DNA of 64,000 nt from Streptomyces cyaneogriseus subsp. noncyanogenus (GTDB taxonomy: Bacteria > Actinomycetota > Actinomycetes > Streptomycetales > Streptomycetaceae), in the NCBI RefSeq assembly GCF_000931445.1, contig NZ_CP010849.1, positions 7,068,001 through 7,132,000 on the forward strand, in the 5' to 3' direction. Below the pieces are notes generated by a model. It made no database searches, was not told the origin of the DNA, and worked only from the letters and a program-made list of their open reading frames with translations. A program made the position numbers and the translations under genes. Within the stretch, counting starts at the first letter, position 1. Every line of letters begins with the position of its first letter. This document shows positions 52,508 through 61,077 of this stretch, one piece after another.

Positions 52508-55302
52508 CCGCCATGCAGGAAGGGACGTTCAGCGCGCTGCGTACGCAGCTCCAGGAAGCCGCCGAGGAGTTCGCCGGCGGGCCCGACGCGCTCCAGGACA
52601 TCCTCCTCGGCCTCGTCGACGACGTCGACCGCGCGCTGCGCGAGCCTCTGGAGATCTTCCCGGTCTGCCACCACTCCCCGGCGTCCGCGCTGGCCATGGC
52701 CCGGCGGCTGCGGGAGAAGCAGCCCAAGGTGGTGTACCTGGAGCTGTGCGAGGACCTGGCGCCGCTGCTGGCGGAGCTGCGCAACTGCAAGCTTCCCGTG
52801 GCCCTCCAGGCCTTCGCCACCGACGTCGAGGGCTTCCCGGCCGACTGGTCGCCCCTGTCGGTGGTCGCGCCGGTCACCGAGGCGTCCGCGGAGTACCAGG
52901 CCATCTCCTACGCCCTCCAGACGCCCGGGGTCGAGCTGGTCCTCGTCGACCGCTCCTGCGACCACGTCTTCCAGTGGGACGCCGCCGGCCCCGCGCCCGC
53001 GGAACCCACCGATCCGGACGCGCCCCCGGCGGAGGAGGAGGCCGCGCTGCACGGCGACGCGGTCGGCCTCGGCCTGGGCGACCTGCGGCCCCGCTTCGCC
53101 GAACTGGAGGAGCACCTCCTGCGGCACGGACGGGTGCGGCACTGGTCGGAGTGGTGGCACCAGTACGTGGAACTGCCGCTCGGCGACAGCGACCACGACA
53201 CCTACCGCCAGGTCATGTTCCTGATCGGCAGCCTCTTCCGCCGCCTGGCCCCCGGCGACCCCCACCGGGTACGGGTGGACGAGGACCGCGAGCGGTACAT
53301 GTGGACCAGGATGCGCGAGCACCTCGCCGCGTCCGGCGCCGACCCGGCCGACTGCCTCTACGTGTGCGGAGCCTTCCACGCGGCCAGCCGCGTCGCGGAG
53401 TTCGGCGTGCACGGCGCGGACACCTTCGAGATCGGCCCGCCCAGCGGCAGCACCTGGCAGTACGGCCTGATCCCCTCCAGCCACGCGGCGATCGAGGCGC
53501 AGTTCGGCCTCGCCGCGGGCTCGGTGTCGATCGCCGCGACGACCTGGGCCAAGCACGTCAAGCGCAGCGGAATCAAGCCGTTCCGCCTGGCGGGCCAGGC
53601 GGGGACGCGTCCCTCCCGGTCCCGGAAGGCGACGGCCGCCCCTCCCGCGCCCGCCGCCCCGCCCACGGACAAACTGACCGGCTTCCTCCGGCGCCCACCC
53701 GTCCTGGACCGTCTGGACGAGACCGAGCTGCTCGGCTGGTCGGTGGAGATCGTGCGCGCCGCCCGCCGCAACGGCTACCTCGCCTCCACCGCCGACGCCA
53801 TCGCCGTGTTCGAGACGTCGATCCTGCTGGCGGGCATGCGTGACCGGGCCAAGCCCACGCCGTACGACTTCCAGGACGCGGCCGTCACCTGTATCGAGAA
53901 GGACTCCGTGCCCGGCCGGCGCGATGTGCGCCGGCTCGTGGAGATCATGATGGGCGGCGACCGGGTCGGCCAGGTCGGCTACGAGGCGCTGCCCCCGCTC
54001 GCCCGCGACGTGTTTGACCGGCTCGCGCCGCTGAACCTGAAACTCCAGCAGCGCGGCGTCCAGCGGGCGCTGCTCGACATCGCCTCCCGTCCCGAACTGG
54101 AGCGGTGCTCGGACACCCTGTGGATCCTGCGGTACCTGATGCCGCAGGGCGCCGTACGGCCGATCATGGGCGAGCGACGGCTCGGCGAACGGCCCATCCA
54201 GGAGTCGTGGGACCTCGCCCTGGGCACCCACCAGCGGGCGCTGATCGAGCTCGGCTACGAGGGCGTCAGCATCGAGCAGGTGCTGGAACAGCGCCTGCGG
54301 CGCACCGCCTACGACCCCCGGGCGACGGCGGCCACCGTCCTCGCCGCCGTCGAGGACGCCACCTTGTACCTGCGCAGCCGTCGCCTCGCCGACGAACTGG
54401 GCACCCGCGCCCTGGAGGTGCTCGCGAGCGAACGCAGCGTGGACGGCGCGCCGGAGGTGCTGCGCCGGGTCCGCCGGCTGCTGGCGTACTACCGCACCAG
54501 CGAACCGGTCCTGCCCCCGTGGATCGAGTCCTTCGCCAAGACCGGATACGCCCACTACTGCACCCTGCTGCCGTCGGCGTTCACCGACGAGGACGCCACC
54601 GTGCGCCAGGTCGCGGCGACGCTGGGCTTCCTGTTCAGCATGGAGAGCCTGGCCCTCTCGCTGGGCTGCGACCGCAACCAGCTCGAGCTGGCGGTCGCCC
54701 AGTCGCACCCGGCCGATCCGTCGAAGACGGCACTGCTGTGGGCGGCTCAGGTCCAGCTCGGCCGCCTGAGCCGGGAGGAGCTGCGCCGCAGATGCGACGA
54801 TCTGCTGGCCAACCCGCTGGTCGTACCCGCCTACCCGCGCTATCTCAGCGGCTTCGTGCACGCCCTGGAACCGGTGCCCGGGCTGTCCGACGTCGTGGTG
54901 GAGGCCGTGTCGAACGCCTTCGCCCGGCTGCCGGACCACGTCCTGCTGCCCTGGCTGCCGACGCTCGTCACCACGCTGCGGTCAGGCGCCGCGGATCTGG
55001 CGCCCCTCCTCATCCGCGAGGCCGGCCGGATCTTCCCCGGCAGGCTGGCCGCGCTGGACGCGTGGGTGCCTCCGTGGCGGGAGCAGCGGCCCACGGCCGT
55101 CGCGCTCGCGGCGCCGGGTCCCGCGGGCCCTCGCGGCGCCGCCCTCCTCGCCGCGCACCCGGCGGCGTGCGACGCCCTGGCCGGGCTGCTGGGCTGCGAG
55201 GGAACGTGGGAGACACCGGACGCCGGGCCGGGCGGCGCGGCGCTGCTCGGCCGCCATCCCGCGACGGCGGAGGCACTGGGGGAGTTGCTGGCCGAGCTCT
55301 GA
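52504..55302 (+). CDS. DUF5682-family protein of the MoxR/VWA operon
   Basis: 932 residues from GTG 52504. The N-terminal part carries LEIFPVCHHSPASALAMARR, the start of DUF5682, and a later DCLYVCGAFHAASRVAEFG; these Cys/His pairs could be a metal or active site. The second half (from about 400) is helical, with repeated leucine-rich segments. YehM in E. coli holds the equivalent place next to YehL/YehP. Its biochemical role is unknown. The last about 60 residues are Ala/Gly-rich. Ended by a 17-bp stem-loop. Confidence 0.82.
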   Translation: MTAMQEGTFSALRTQLQEAAEEFAGGPDALQDILLGLVDDVDRALREPLEIFPVCHHSPASALAMARRLREKQPKVVYLELCEDLAPLLAELRNCKLPVALQAFATDVEGFPADWSPLSVVAPVTEASAEYQAISYALQTPGVELVLVDRSCDHVFQWDAAGPAPAEPTDPDAPPAEEEAALHGDAVGLGLGDLRPRFAELEEHLLRHGRVRHWSEWWHQYVELPLGDSDHDTYRQVMFLIGSLFRRLAPGDPHRVRVDEDRERYMWTRMREHLAASGADPADCLYVCGAFHAASRVAEFGVHGADTFEIGPPSGSTWQYGLIPSSHAAIEAQFGLAAGSVSIAATTWAKHVKRSGIKPFRLAGQAGTRPSRSRKATAAPPAPAAPPTDKLTGFLRRPPVLDRLDETELLGWSVEIVRAARRNGYLASTADAIAVFETSILLAGMRDRAKPTPYDFQDAAVTCIEKDSVPGRRDVRRLVEIMMGGDRVGQVGYEALPPLARDVFDRLAPLNLKLQQRGVQRALLDIASRPELERCSDTLWILRYLMPQGAVRPIMGERRLGERPIQESWDLALGTHQRALIELGYEGVSIEQVLEQRLRRTAYDPRATAATVLAAVEDATLYLRSRRLADELGTRALEVLASERSVDGAPEVLRRVRRLLAYYRTSEPVLPPWIESFAKTGYAHYCTLLPSAFTDEDATVRQVAATLGFLFSMESLALSLGCDRNQLELAVAQSHPADPSKTALLWAAQVQLGRLSREELRRRCDDLLANPLVVPAYPRYLSGFVHALEPVPGLSDVVVEAVSNAFARLPDHVLLPWLPTLVTTLRSGAADLAPLLIREAGRIFPGRLAALDAWVPPWREQRPTAVALAAPGPAGPRGAALLAAHPAACDALAGLLGCEGTWETPDAGPGGAALLGRHPATAEALGELLAEL

Positions 55303-55325
55303 CCGGACGGGCGCGCCCGCCACGG

Positions 55326-55364
55326 CCGGCAGAGGGCGGCGGCCGGACCGCCGCCCTCTGCCGG
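55326..55364. terminator. bidirectional stem-loop terminator
   Basis: Perfect 17-bp stem CCGGCAGAGGGCGGCGG (55326-55342) with its complement (55348-55364), 5-nt loop, between the convergent DUF5682 and pectate-lyase genes. Confidence 0.88.
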
Positions 55365-55458
55365 GATCGACCCGGTGGTGCGGCGCCCGGCCGTGCCGGA
55401 GCGCCGGGGCGGGTCGGCCGGGCCCGCAGGTGCCGCGTGGTCCGGCCGACAGGCGCCG

Positions 55459-57036
55459 TTATCCGGCGTAGGTCTCGAACTCGGCGACCCGCGGCGTTCC
55501 CGACGAACCGGTGATCTCGAAGGTGATCTTCTGCAGCGAGGTCCGGGGGAAGGAGATGACGCCCGCCCCGCTGCCGGTGGTCAGGACGGCTCCGGTGTCG
55601 GCGTTGAGCACCCGCCAGGACCCGATGGCTCCGGCCGATCCCGACGCCTCCCGAATGTTGATCTTCGACACCGTGGTGGCGGAGCCCCACTTGATGGAGA
55701 CCGAGCCGGTGGAGCCGGCCGGTGACCAGTAGGTGCTCATGTTGCCGTCGCGCACGTTGCCGTAGCTGGTTCCGTCGGCCTTGCTGGAGCCGTCGGAGCC
55801 GGCCCCGATGCTGAGGTTGGTCCCGCTGGGCTGGGACGGCCCCGGCGTGGGGTTGCTCGCGGTCGGCGTCGGCGTCGGCGAGGTGGTGGGCGTCCGGGTG
55901 GGGGTCGGCGTCGGTGACGGCGTCTGCGGTGTGCAGTTGCCGTCCGACACCCGCAGGCCCTTGTTGGCGCCCGCCGTCTGGCGCACGATGTCCGGCACGC
56001 ACGCGGCGCCGTCGAGGCTGTAGGAGTAGGGGATGCTGACGGTGGTGTTGGACTGCGGGTCGGGCCCGGCCGGCTTGTTCTCGCTGCCGGGGGCGGACCA
56101 GGTCACGTTGTCGAAGATGTTCCCGCTGACCTGCCAGTAACCGGCCGCGTCGGTGTAGAAGGTGCCCAGGACGTCCTTGGAGTCCTTGAAGTAGTTGTTG
56201 TCCACCTTGGCACGGGCGCCGGCCCGGGAGTTGATGCCGGACTCGTTGAGGCTCACGTAGTGGTTGTTGTAGATGTGGGCGATCCCGCCGCGCAAGAGGG
56301 GTGCGCGCGAGTCGATGTTCTCGTACATGTTGTGGTGGAACGTGACGTACCCGTTCGAGGTGTCGGACTCGCTGGAGCCGATGAGACCGCCACGTCCGGA
56401 GTTGCGCAGGACGCTGTAGGACAGGGTCACGTACTGGGTGTTGTCCTTCATGTCGAAGAGGCCGTCGTACCCCTCCGACTCACCGCCCGAGGCTTCGAGG
56501 GTGACGTGGTCGACCCAGACGTTGCGGACGTTGCTCTCCATGCCGATGGCGTCACCGCCGTTGGAGGTGGGGGAGCCCGACTTCTTGACGTTCCGGACCG
56601 TCACGTTCTGGATGATGATGTTGCGCGAGTCGCGGATGTGGATGCCGAGCTGGTCGAAGACGGCTCCGCTGCCGACCCCGACGATGGTGACGTTGCTGAT
56701 CTGCTTCAGCTCGATCACGCCGTCGGCGGTGCTGCAACTGCCGCCCGACACCTTGCTGGTGTTGCCGTGGTTGATGGTCCCCTCGACCTCGATGGTGATC
56801 GGGGTGCTGCTGCTGGCCCTGCCGCACAGGGCGGCATGGATCGCCGTCCCGGTGGTGGCCCGTACCGTCTGCCCGCCCGCGCCGCCGGTGGTCCCGCCGT
56901 TCTGGGTGGCGTAGCCGGTGGCGCCGCCGGTCGCTGCCGATGCCTCCTCGGGCATCACCAGGAACGCGCCGGTGGCGGCCGCGAGTGCCAGCGTGGCCAG
57001 TGCCGCATGAAGTCGCAAGGCGACTGGTCGTCTCAT
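55459..57036 (-). CDS. secreted pectate lyase (PL1) with C-terminal carbohydrate-binding-type domain
   Basis: 525 residues from ATG 57036. Signal peptide: MRRPVALRLHAALATLALAA onward with a probable cut after ASA (about 34). The PL1 beta-helix spans about 35-350, with the calcium/catalytic landmarks GGDAIGMESNVRNVWVDHVT, DGLFDMKDNTQYVTLSYSVL and ENIDSRAPLLRGGIAHIYNN (RAPLLRGG holds the catalytic Arg). A Pro/Thr-rich linker (TPSPTPTPTRTPTTSPTPTP) leads to a C-terminal galactose-binding-fold domain (about 400-525) ending VAEFETYAG. It cleaves pectate by beta-elimination outside the cell. Promoter and operator lie about 320 bases upstream, giving a long 5' leader. Confidence 0.92.
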   Translation of the reverse strand: MRRPVALRLHAALATLALAAATGAFLVMPEEASAATGGATGYATQNGGTTGGAGGQTVRATTGTAIHAALCGRASSSTPITIEVEGTINHGNTSKVSGGSCSTADGVIELKQISNVTIVGVGSGAVFDQLGIHIRDSRNIIIQNVTVRNVKKSGSPTSNGGDAIGMESNVRNVWVDHVTLEASGGESEGYDGLFDMKDNTQYVTLSYSVLRNSGRGGLIGSSESDTSNGYVTFHHNMYENIDSRAPLLRGGIAHIYNNHYVSLNESGINSRAGARAKVDNNYFKDSKDVLGTFYTDAAGYWQVSGNIFDNVTWSAPGSENKPAGPDPQSNTTVSIPYSYSLDGAACVPDIVRQTAGANKGLRVSDGNCTPQTPSPTPTPTRTPTTSPTPTPTASNPTPGPSQPSGTNLSIGAGSDGSSKADGTSYGNVRDGNMSTYWSPAGSTGSVSIKWGSATTVSKINIREASGSAGAIGSWRVLNADTGAVLTTGSGAGVISFPRTSLQKITFEITGSSGTPRVAEFETYAG

Positions 57037-57229
57037 CCTCGCTGCCCTTTCGTCGTCGAATGTGCTGGGCGTTGCCGTTGCTGCCCGCCGTGGGTTCTTC
57101 CGGCGGACCGCCGACGGTGCCGACCTGCCGCAGGGCAGGTCACCGGCCCGGCCGGGGGAGCGTGCTGCCCGGTGCGGATCGGGTCGGCGGGGGCGCTGCG
57201 GCCCGTTGCCGTGACGCCGCCACCCGGGT

Positions 57230-57265
57230 GGTGACCGCCGGGCGCCCGACGGCGGGGCGGTCACC
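57230..57265 (-). other. hairpin in the 5' leader of the pectate-lyase mRNA
   Basis: A 10-bp perfect stem GGTGACCGCC (57230-57239) with GGCGGTCACC (57256-57265) lies in the predicted leader. It may affect mRNA stability or translation; no known riboswitch was recognised. Confidence 0.35.
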
Positions 57266-57283
57266 AGCCACCTGTTTCTGCGG

Positions 57284-58048
57284 TTACCGGAGTTGCTCGG
57301 GTGTCGCCTCCACCGGAACGCCCGATGGACTCGGGACGGCGGCAAGGTGACGGGAAAGCGCTTTCCGCCCCGCGAGAATAGGGGGCCGTTGTGGCCATGA
57401 CAAGGTTCTGCGCAAGGAGAGAATGCGCTTGCTGTTTCGGGGGTGTGCCGCCGCTCGTCGTGCCCGCGGTCGCCGTCTGCCGCCGCCCATCGTGCCCGCC
57501 GTCGCCGCGCACCGCCGCTTCCGGCGCCCCGGCGGCGACGGCCCGCCCGGGGCTCGCCCCGGACCGGTGCACCGGCGAACGGTGGGCCGGGGAAGAGGGA
57601 TGCCACCATGCGTCGACTGCGGCGACGGCCTCGGCCCCCGGCTGCCCCGCCGCCGCTGCGGGGCCGGCGGGGCACTCGCAGGAAAGACGGCGTCGGTCAC
57701 GCGGCGTTCCACGCTCACGTCGCTGCTCTGCGCGGCCTCCCGCATCCGGGCCTGCTTCGCCGCCGGCTGCTCCAGTTGGCCGGTGATGCGGTCGGTCACC
57801 GCGTCCTCGAAGAAGTAGGCGGAGGGCACGCCGAAGAAGTCGGCCAGAGCCTGCACATGAGGCAGCGTCGGATTGCTCTTGCGGTCCCTGCGGAGCTGCC
57901 GGAGGCAGCTCTGCGAGATGGAGACGCCCGTCCCCCGGATCGAGGCGGCCGCCTGCTCATTGCCGTACTCGTGGCCGGAATCGGGCCGAACCATCGCGAA
58001 AAGCCGGTTCAGCTTGTCGGCGAGGCCGGCGGTCTCTTCCTCTCGCAT
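57284..58048 (-). CDS. XRE-family regulator with a doubtful C-terminus
   Basis: 254 residues from ATG 58048. The first about 110 residues are a normal Streptomyces XRE protein: GLADKLNRLFAMVRPDSGHE, then QAAASIRGTGVSISQSCLRQ and LPHVQALADFFGVPSAYFFE. The usual C-terminal helix bundle is absent; from about residue 118 the sequence is Arg/Pro/Gly-rich and looks like non-coding frame. A strong minus-strand promoter and LacI-type operator for the pectate lyase (57353-57403) lie within this tail. The gene is probably frame-shifted or truncated, or ends in a divergent tail. Confidence 0.6.
   Translation of the reverse strand: MREEETAGLADKLNRLFAMVRPDSGHEYGNEQAAASIRGTGVSISQSCLRQLRRDRKSNPTLPHVQALADFFGVPSAYFFEDAVTDRITGQLEQPAAKQARMREAAQSSDVSVERRVTDAVFPASAPPAPQRRRGSRGPRPSPQSTHGGIPLPRPTVRRCTGPGRAPGGPSPPGRRKRRCAATAGTMGGGRRRPRARRAAAHPRNSKRILSLRRTLSWPQRPPILAGRKALSRHLAAVPSPSGVPVEATPEQLR
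57353..57403 (-). promoter_or_regulatory. pectate-lyase promoter with LacI-type operator
   Basis: On the minus strand TTGTCA (57403-57398) and TATTCT (57380-57375) are 17 bp apart. The perfect 14-bp palindrome GGAAAGCGCTTTCC (57353-57366) sits at the expected start point. Such CG-centred palindromes are typical of LacI-family sugar repressors. Confidence 0.7.
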
Positions 58049-58120
58049 GGCACCTGCTCTGCCGCACACCGCGGTCTCCACTGTGGTGAGAGGGTGCAAC
58101 GAGCGGGCTCAGAAGACCAG

Positions 58121-58149
58121 TTGAAGCCCGTCAACCCCTCGATTAGGGT
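58121..58149 (+). promoter_or_regulatory. promoter-like pair upstream of the DUF2510-like ORF
   Basis: TTGAAG (58121-58126) and TAGGGT (58144-58149), 17 bp apart, read rightward. They lie in the gene-free stretch 58049-58366. Confidence 0.5.
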
Positions 58150-58366
58150 GGCGGAAGGATCACTTCGAACTGCTGTGGAAACAAGCCGGTCCGGCGTCAT
58201 GCACACCAGTTGATGCGTGAGCGCCGTGCCGGACCGATCTCCGGCCGCAACGGTGGCGCAGTGTACGAGGAGGGCGACCGTCCTCGAACCTGTCCTTCGG
58301 GGCACCGTCCCGCTGCGCCGCTCTAGGGAGACAGGCCCAGGTGGCTGGTCAGGGGGGAGTTACGGG

Positions 58367-58471
58367 ATGGCAGCTGCACCTGAATCGACCGAAGCCGATC
58401 CGCGTCCGGCCGCGGCCGGGTGGTTCCCGGCGTCGCGTCACCACGGCGTCGCCAGGTGGCGCAGAGGCTGA
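58367..58471 (+). CDS. short DUF2510-like remnant
   Basis: 34 residues from ATG 58367 with a good ribosome site (AGGGGGGAG, 7 bases upstream). The end AAGWFPASRHHGVARWRRG resembles DUF2510 (pattern GWYPDP...RWWDG), but the second Trp-Asp-Gly and everything after it are missing at the stop. Either a tiny gene or a truncated one. Confidence 0.35.
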   Translation: MAAAPESTEADPRPAAAGWFPASRHHGVARWRRG

Positions 58472-58797
58472 AGCGGACAATCCCACCCACGGGATGCCGA
58501 GGGGCCACCCGGTGCCGACGGACCGGCGCCACACGAGCCGCACGGGACGGCCCGCCGCGCCCCGCCATGCCGCACGGCAAGGGCATGCCCGGTTCGCCGT
58601 GCACGTCTTCGCCGTACAGCGCGTTGCGCCCGCCTGCCACCGGCCGTGACCGGTGCCACCGGACGACGACGCGCTCCGACCCCTGCTTCCGTACACCGTC
58701 CCGACCTACGGACCGCCGGTGACCCGACGGTACCGGCTCGAGAGCCCGCCACGCAGCGGGTCCAGAAAAGTGACACGGAAAGTTGAGCTAAGGAACC
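58472..58797. other. gap before the second XRE gene
   Basis: 326 bases with no credible gene. AAGGA at about 58788 is the ribosome site of the next gene. The last 40 bases are AT-richer (AGTGACACGGAAAGTTGAGC) and may hold its promoter, though no good box pair was found. Confidence 0.4.
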
Positions 58798-59352
58798 ATG
58801 GGAAGGCCAGAGACTCACATAGACCCGACCGAGGGGCCGCTGCAGTGCTTCGCGTACGAGCTGAGAACGCTCAGAAGATCGGCGGGCAACCCTTCCTACC
58901 GAAAGCTGGCCAGCCAGGCCAAGTACTCCGGGACAACGCTGTCGGAGGCCGCCCGCGGCCTCAGCTTCCCGAGTCTGGAGGTGACGATGGCCTACGTCAG
59001 TGCCTGCGGCGGGGACACCGCCCACTGGAAGAGATTCTGGAAGGAGACCGACGCCGCACTGCACGCCGAAGAGACCCGCGCCGAGCCATGTACCACTCGG
59101 CCGGCCGCCCCGGGGGCCGAGTTAGCGTCCCCGGCCGCGGCGCCCGGCGGTGCGTCCGCCTCCCGCCGCTCCAGGAGCCGTGACGCCCTGACGCGGTTCT
59201 TCCCCGCCGTGGCGGGAGCCGTCGGAGTGGCGGGCATCGCCGGCGTCGCCGGGCTGACCGGTTGCCGGCCGAGGACGGCGACGCTCACGGTGGTCGCCGG
59301 GACCTGTATGGCATCCGGATTCTGGTTGGGAAGGAAACTGCGCGATGCGTGA
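58798..59352 (+). CDS. XRE-family regulator with C-terminal membrane segment, start of the RiPP locus
   Basis: 184 residues from ATG 58798. N-terminal HTH: FAYELRTLRRSAGNPSYRKL, then AKYSGTTLSEAARGLSFPSL (about residues 18-68). After a Pro/Ala-rich linker, two hydrophobic stretches occur (VAGAVGVAGIAGVAGLTG and LTVVAGTCMASGFWLG), so it may sit at the membrane. This architecture is frequent in Streptomyces. Its stop overlaps the next gene by 8 bases, so it is probably the first gene of the RiPP operon. Confidence 0.78.
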   Translation: MGRPETHIDPTEGPLQCFAYELRTLRRSAGNPSYRKLASQAKYSGTTLSEAARGLSFPSLEVTMAYVSACGGDTAHWKRFWKETDAALHAEETRAEPCTTRPAAPGAELASPAAAPGGASASRRSRSRDALTRFFPAVAGAVGVAGIAGVAGLTGCRPRTATLTVVAGTCMASGFWLGRKLRDA

Positions 59353-59989
59353 CCACACGGCCTCCGGTCCGGTCGGAACCGGAGAGGCGCCCCGCCGTTC
59401 GGGAGCGCAGTGGACCGGCCAGATGCTGCGCGACCTGTGGGACTGGCTCGCCCGCCGGCCGCTCCGGCTGCCCGAGGGCGAGCGGGCGGTGCCCCATTCG
59501 GCGAGCCTGCGGACGGTCGTCATGATCTTCACGGCGTCGGACGTCGTCGTCGCGCTGCTCATCGACGGCAAGCTCCCCCCGGCGGGACGGGCCGTCCACC
59601 TGCTGTGGGTCGTCTTCTCCGTCACCCTCACCCTGGGATTCTGCGCGATGACGATACGCGCGCCCCACATCCTCGACGACACGTCATTACGGTTGCGCAC
59701 CGGGCCCTTCCGGGCGCTGACCCTGCCGAGAGAGGCGCTCGCGAGCGCCAGCGTCGCCCACCGTTCCGTGCCCTGGTACGGCCTGCGGCGCACCCTGGAC
59801 TCGGACGACGAGGTGGCCTGCTCCGTCGGAAGCGCGACGCAGCTCGTCGTCGAGCTGAAGGAGCCGGTGCGGGTCTCCTTCCGCAAGGGGACTCCCGTGC
59901 TCGCCACCAAGGTCTACGCCGCCGCCGACGACCCGGCGGCAGCGGCCCGGCAGATCAACCGGTGGATCACCGAGGGCGCGCAGCCGTGA
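59345..59989 (+). CDS. membrane protein of the RiPP locus
   Basis: 214 residues. Two hydrophobic helices (SLRTVVMIFTASDVVVALLI at about 52-72, and LLWVVFSVTLTLGFCAMTI at about 86-104) are followed by a soluble part with beta-strand character resembling a PH-like fold (LRLRTGPFRALTLPREALAS, then VELKEPVRVSF). No enzyme motif. Overlaps both neighbours by a few bases, so co-expressed with the modification enzymes. Immunity or support of the modifying complex is possible; the sequence does not decide. Confidence 0.6.
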   Translation: MRDHTASGPVGTGEAPRRSGAQWTGQMLRDLWDWLARRPLRLPEGERAVPHSASLRTVVMIFTASDVVVALLIDGKLPPAGRAVHLLWVVFSVTLTLGFCAMTIRAPHILDDTSLRLRTGPFRALTLPREALASASVAHRSVPWYGLRRTLDSDDEVACSVGSATQLVVELKEPVRVSFRKGTPVLATKVYAAADDPAAAARQINRWITEGAQP

Positions 59990-61077
59990 CCGACGCGACC
60001 CTGGACAGGCCCGACGAACTCACCGAAGTACAGACCATCCTCACCCGCACCGGACTGGGACTCCTCGCCGGACAGGCGGACCTGAGGCGACTGCCCGGAC
60101 GGAACCGGAACTGGATCTGCACCACCGACACCGGAACGCGCGTCTTCGTCAAGCAACTCCAGGGCCCCGCCGCGGCGTCGGCGGCGCGCGTCCGCCAGTA
60201 CCTCGCCTTCGAGAAGGCGCTGGCGAAGGCCGAGCCGGCCGCGCTCTCCGCTCCCCGGCTGCTCGGCGCCGACCCCGAGGCGGGCGTGCTGGTCTTCACC
60301 TGCCTGGAGGGAGGCAGGACCGGGGCGGAGGTCTGGCGCGACGGCGGGTTCACCCCCGAGCTGGCGCACTCCCTGGGACACACGGTCGCACTGCTGCACA
60401 GCCTGCCCGTCGACGACCTGCTGCGCGACCCGGCGACCAACCCCCTGCTGCCGTCCGAGGAACTGCTCGAGGCGATCCCCCTCGCCCTCTTCGAGTCCTC
60501 GTCGGCCGGGGAGCTGCAGGTATGGGCGCTGTTGCAGAACGACGCCGAACTGGCGGTGGCGCTGCGCCGGCTCCTGGGCCGGGAGCGGGAGGCCGAGCCG
60601 GTGGCCGCCCACTGCGACCTCAGACTCGACCAGTTCCTCGTCGGCGACGACGGCGTCCACCTCACCGACTTCGAGGAGTTCCGGGCCGGCGACGCGGCCC
60701 GCGATCTCGGGGGAGTCGTCGGGGATCTGCTGTACCGCGCCCTGCTGGAGGCGGCCGCCGCCTCCAGGGAATCGGGCGAATCCCCCTCCCGCGCCCGCAT
60801 GGTGGAAGTCCTCGCGGAGGGCATCCGCGGCGTGCGCCCCCTGACCACGGCCTTCTGGAACGGCTATCTCGACACCGCCGCCCCCGCCGATGGCCGCCTG
60901 GCCGAGCGGACCACCGCCTTCACCGGATGGCATCTCCTGGACAGGCTGCTGGCCGGGGCCCGCTCGGCGCCCCGGCTGGCCGCCCTGCCGCGCGCGATGG
61001 CGGGCATCGGCAGAAAGGCCCTGCTGACACCGGAGGCGTTCGTCGCCACCCTCGGACTGACGGAGGTCTCCCGATGA
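59986..61077 (+). CDS. phosphotransferase-like protein (class V lanthipeptide LxmK/thioamitide TvaC type)
   Basis: 363 residues from GTG 59986. Kinase-fold markers of the aminoglycoside-phosphotransferase type: Lys56 in RVFVKQLQG, catalytic-loop Asp211 in AAHCDLRLDQF and metal Asp228 in HLTDFEEF. Paired with a HopA1-domain protein, this kind of kinase phosphorylates Ser/Thr in class V lanthipeptides and thioamitides, after which phosphate is eliminated to give dehydro-residues. It is in 4-base overlap with the HopA1-like gene. The three key residues look intact. The specific substrate is presumably the peptide at 62234. Confidence 0.8.
   Translation: MTDATLDRPDELTEVQTILTRTGLGLLAGQADLRRLPGRNRNWICTTDTGTRVFVKQLQGPAAASAARVRQYLAFEKALAKAEPAALSAPRLLGADPEAGVLVFTCLEGGRTGAEVWRDGGFTPELAHSLGHTVALLHSLPVDDLLRDPATNPLLPSEELLEAIPLALFESSSAGELQVWALLQNDAELAVALRRLLGREREAEPVAAHCDLRLDQFLVGDDGVHLTDFEEFRAGDAARDLGGVVGDLLYRALLEAAAASRESGESPSRARMVEVLAEGIRGVRPLTTAFWNGYLDTAAPADGRLAERTTAFTGWHLLDRLLAGARSAPRLAALPRAMAGIGRKALLTPEAFVATLGLTEVSR

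Noticed and set aside
57230..57265. Riboswitch in the pectate-lyase leader
   Set aside because: Only one simple hairpin is visible; no known aptamer pattern was recognised.
59986..61077. Aminoglycoside resistance kinase
   Set aside because: Fold markers match, but the coupled HopA1-like gene and precursor peptide make a peptide kinase far more likely.
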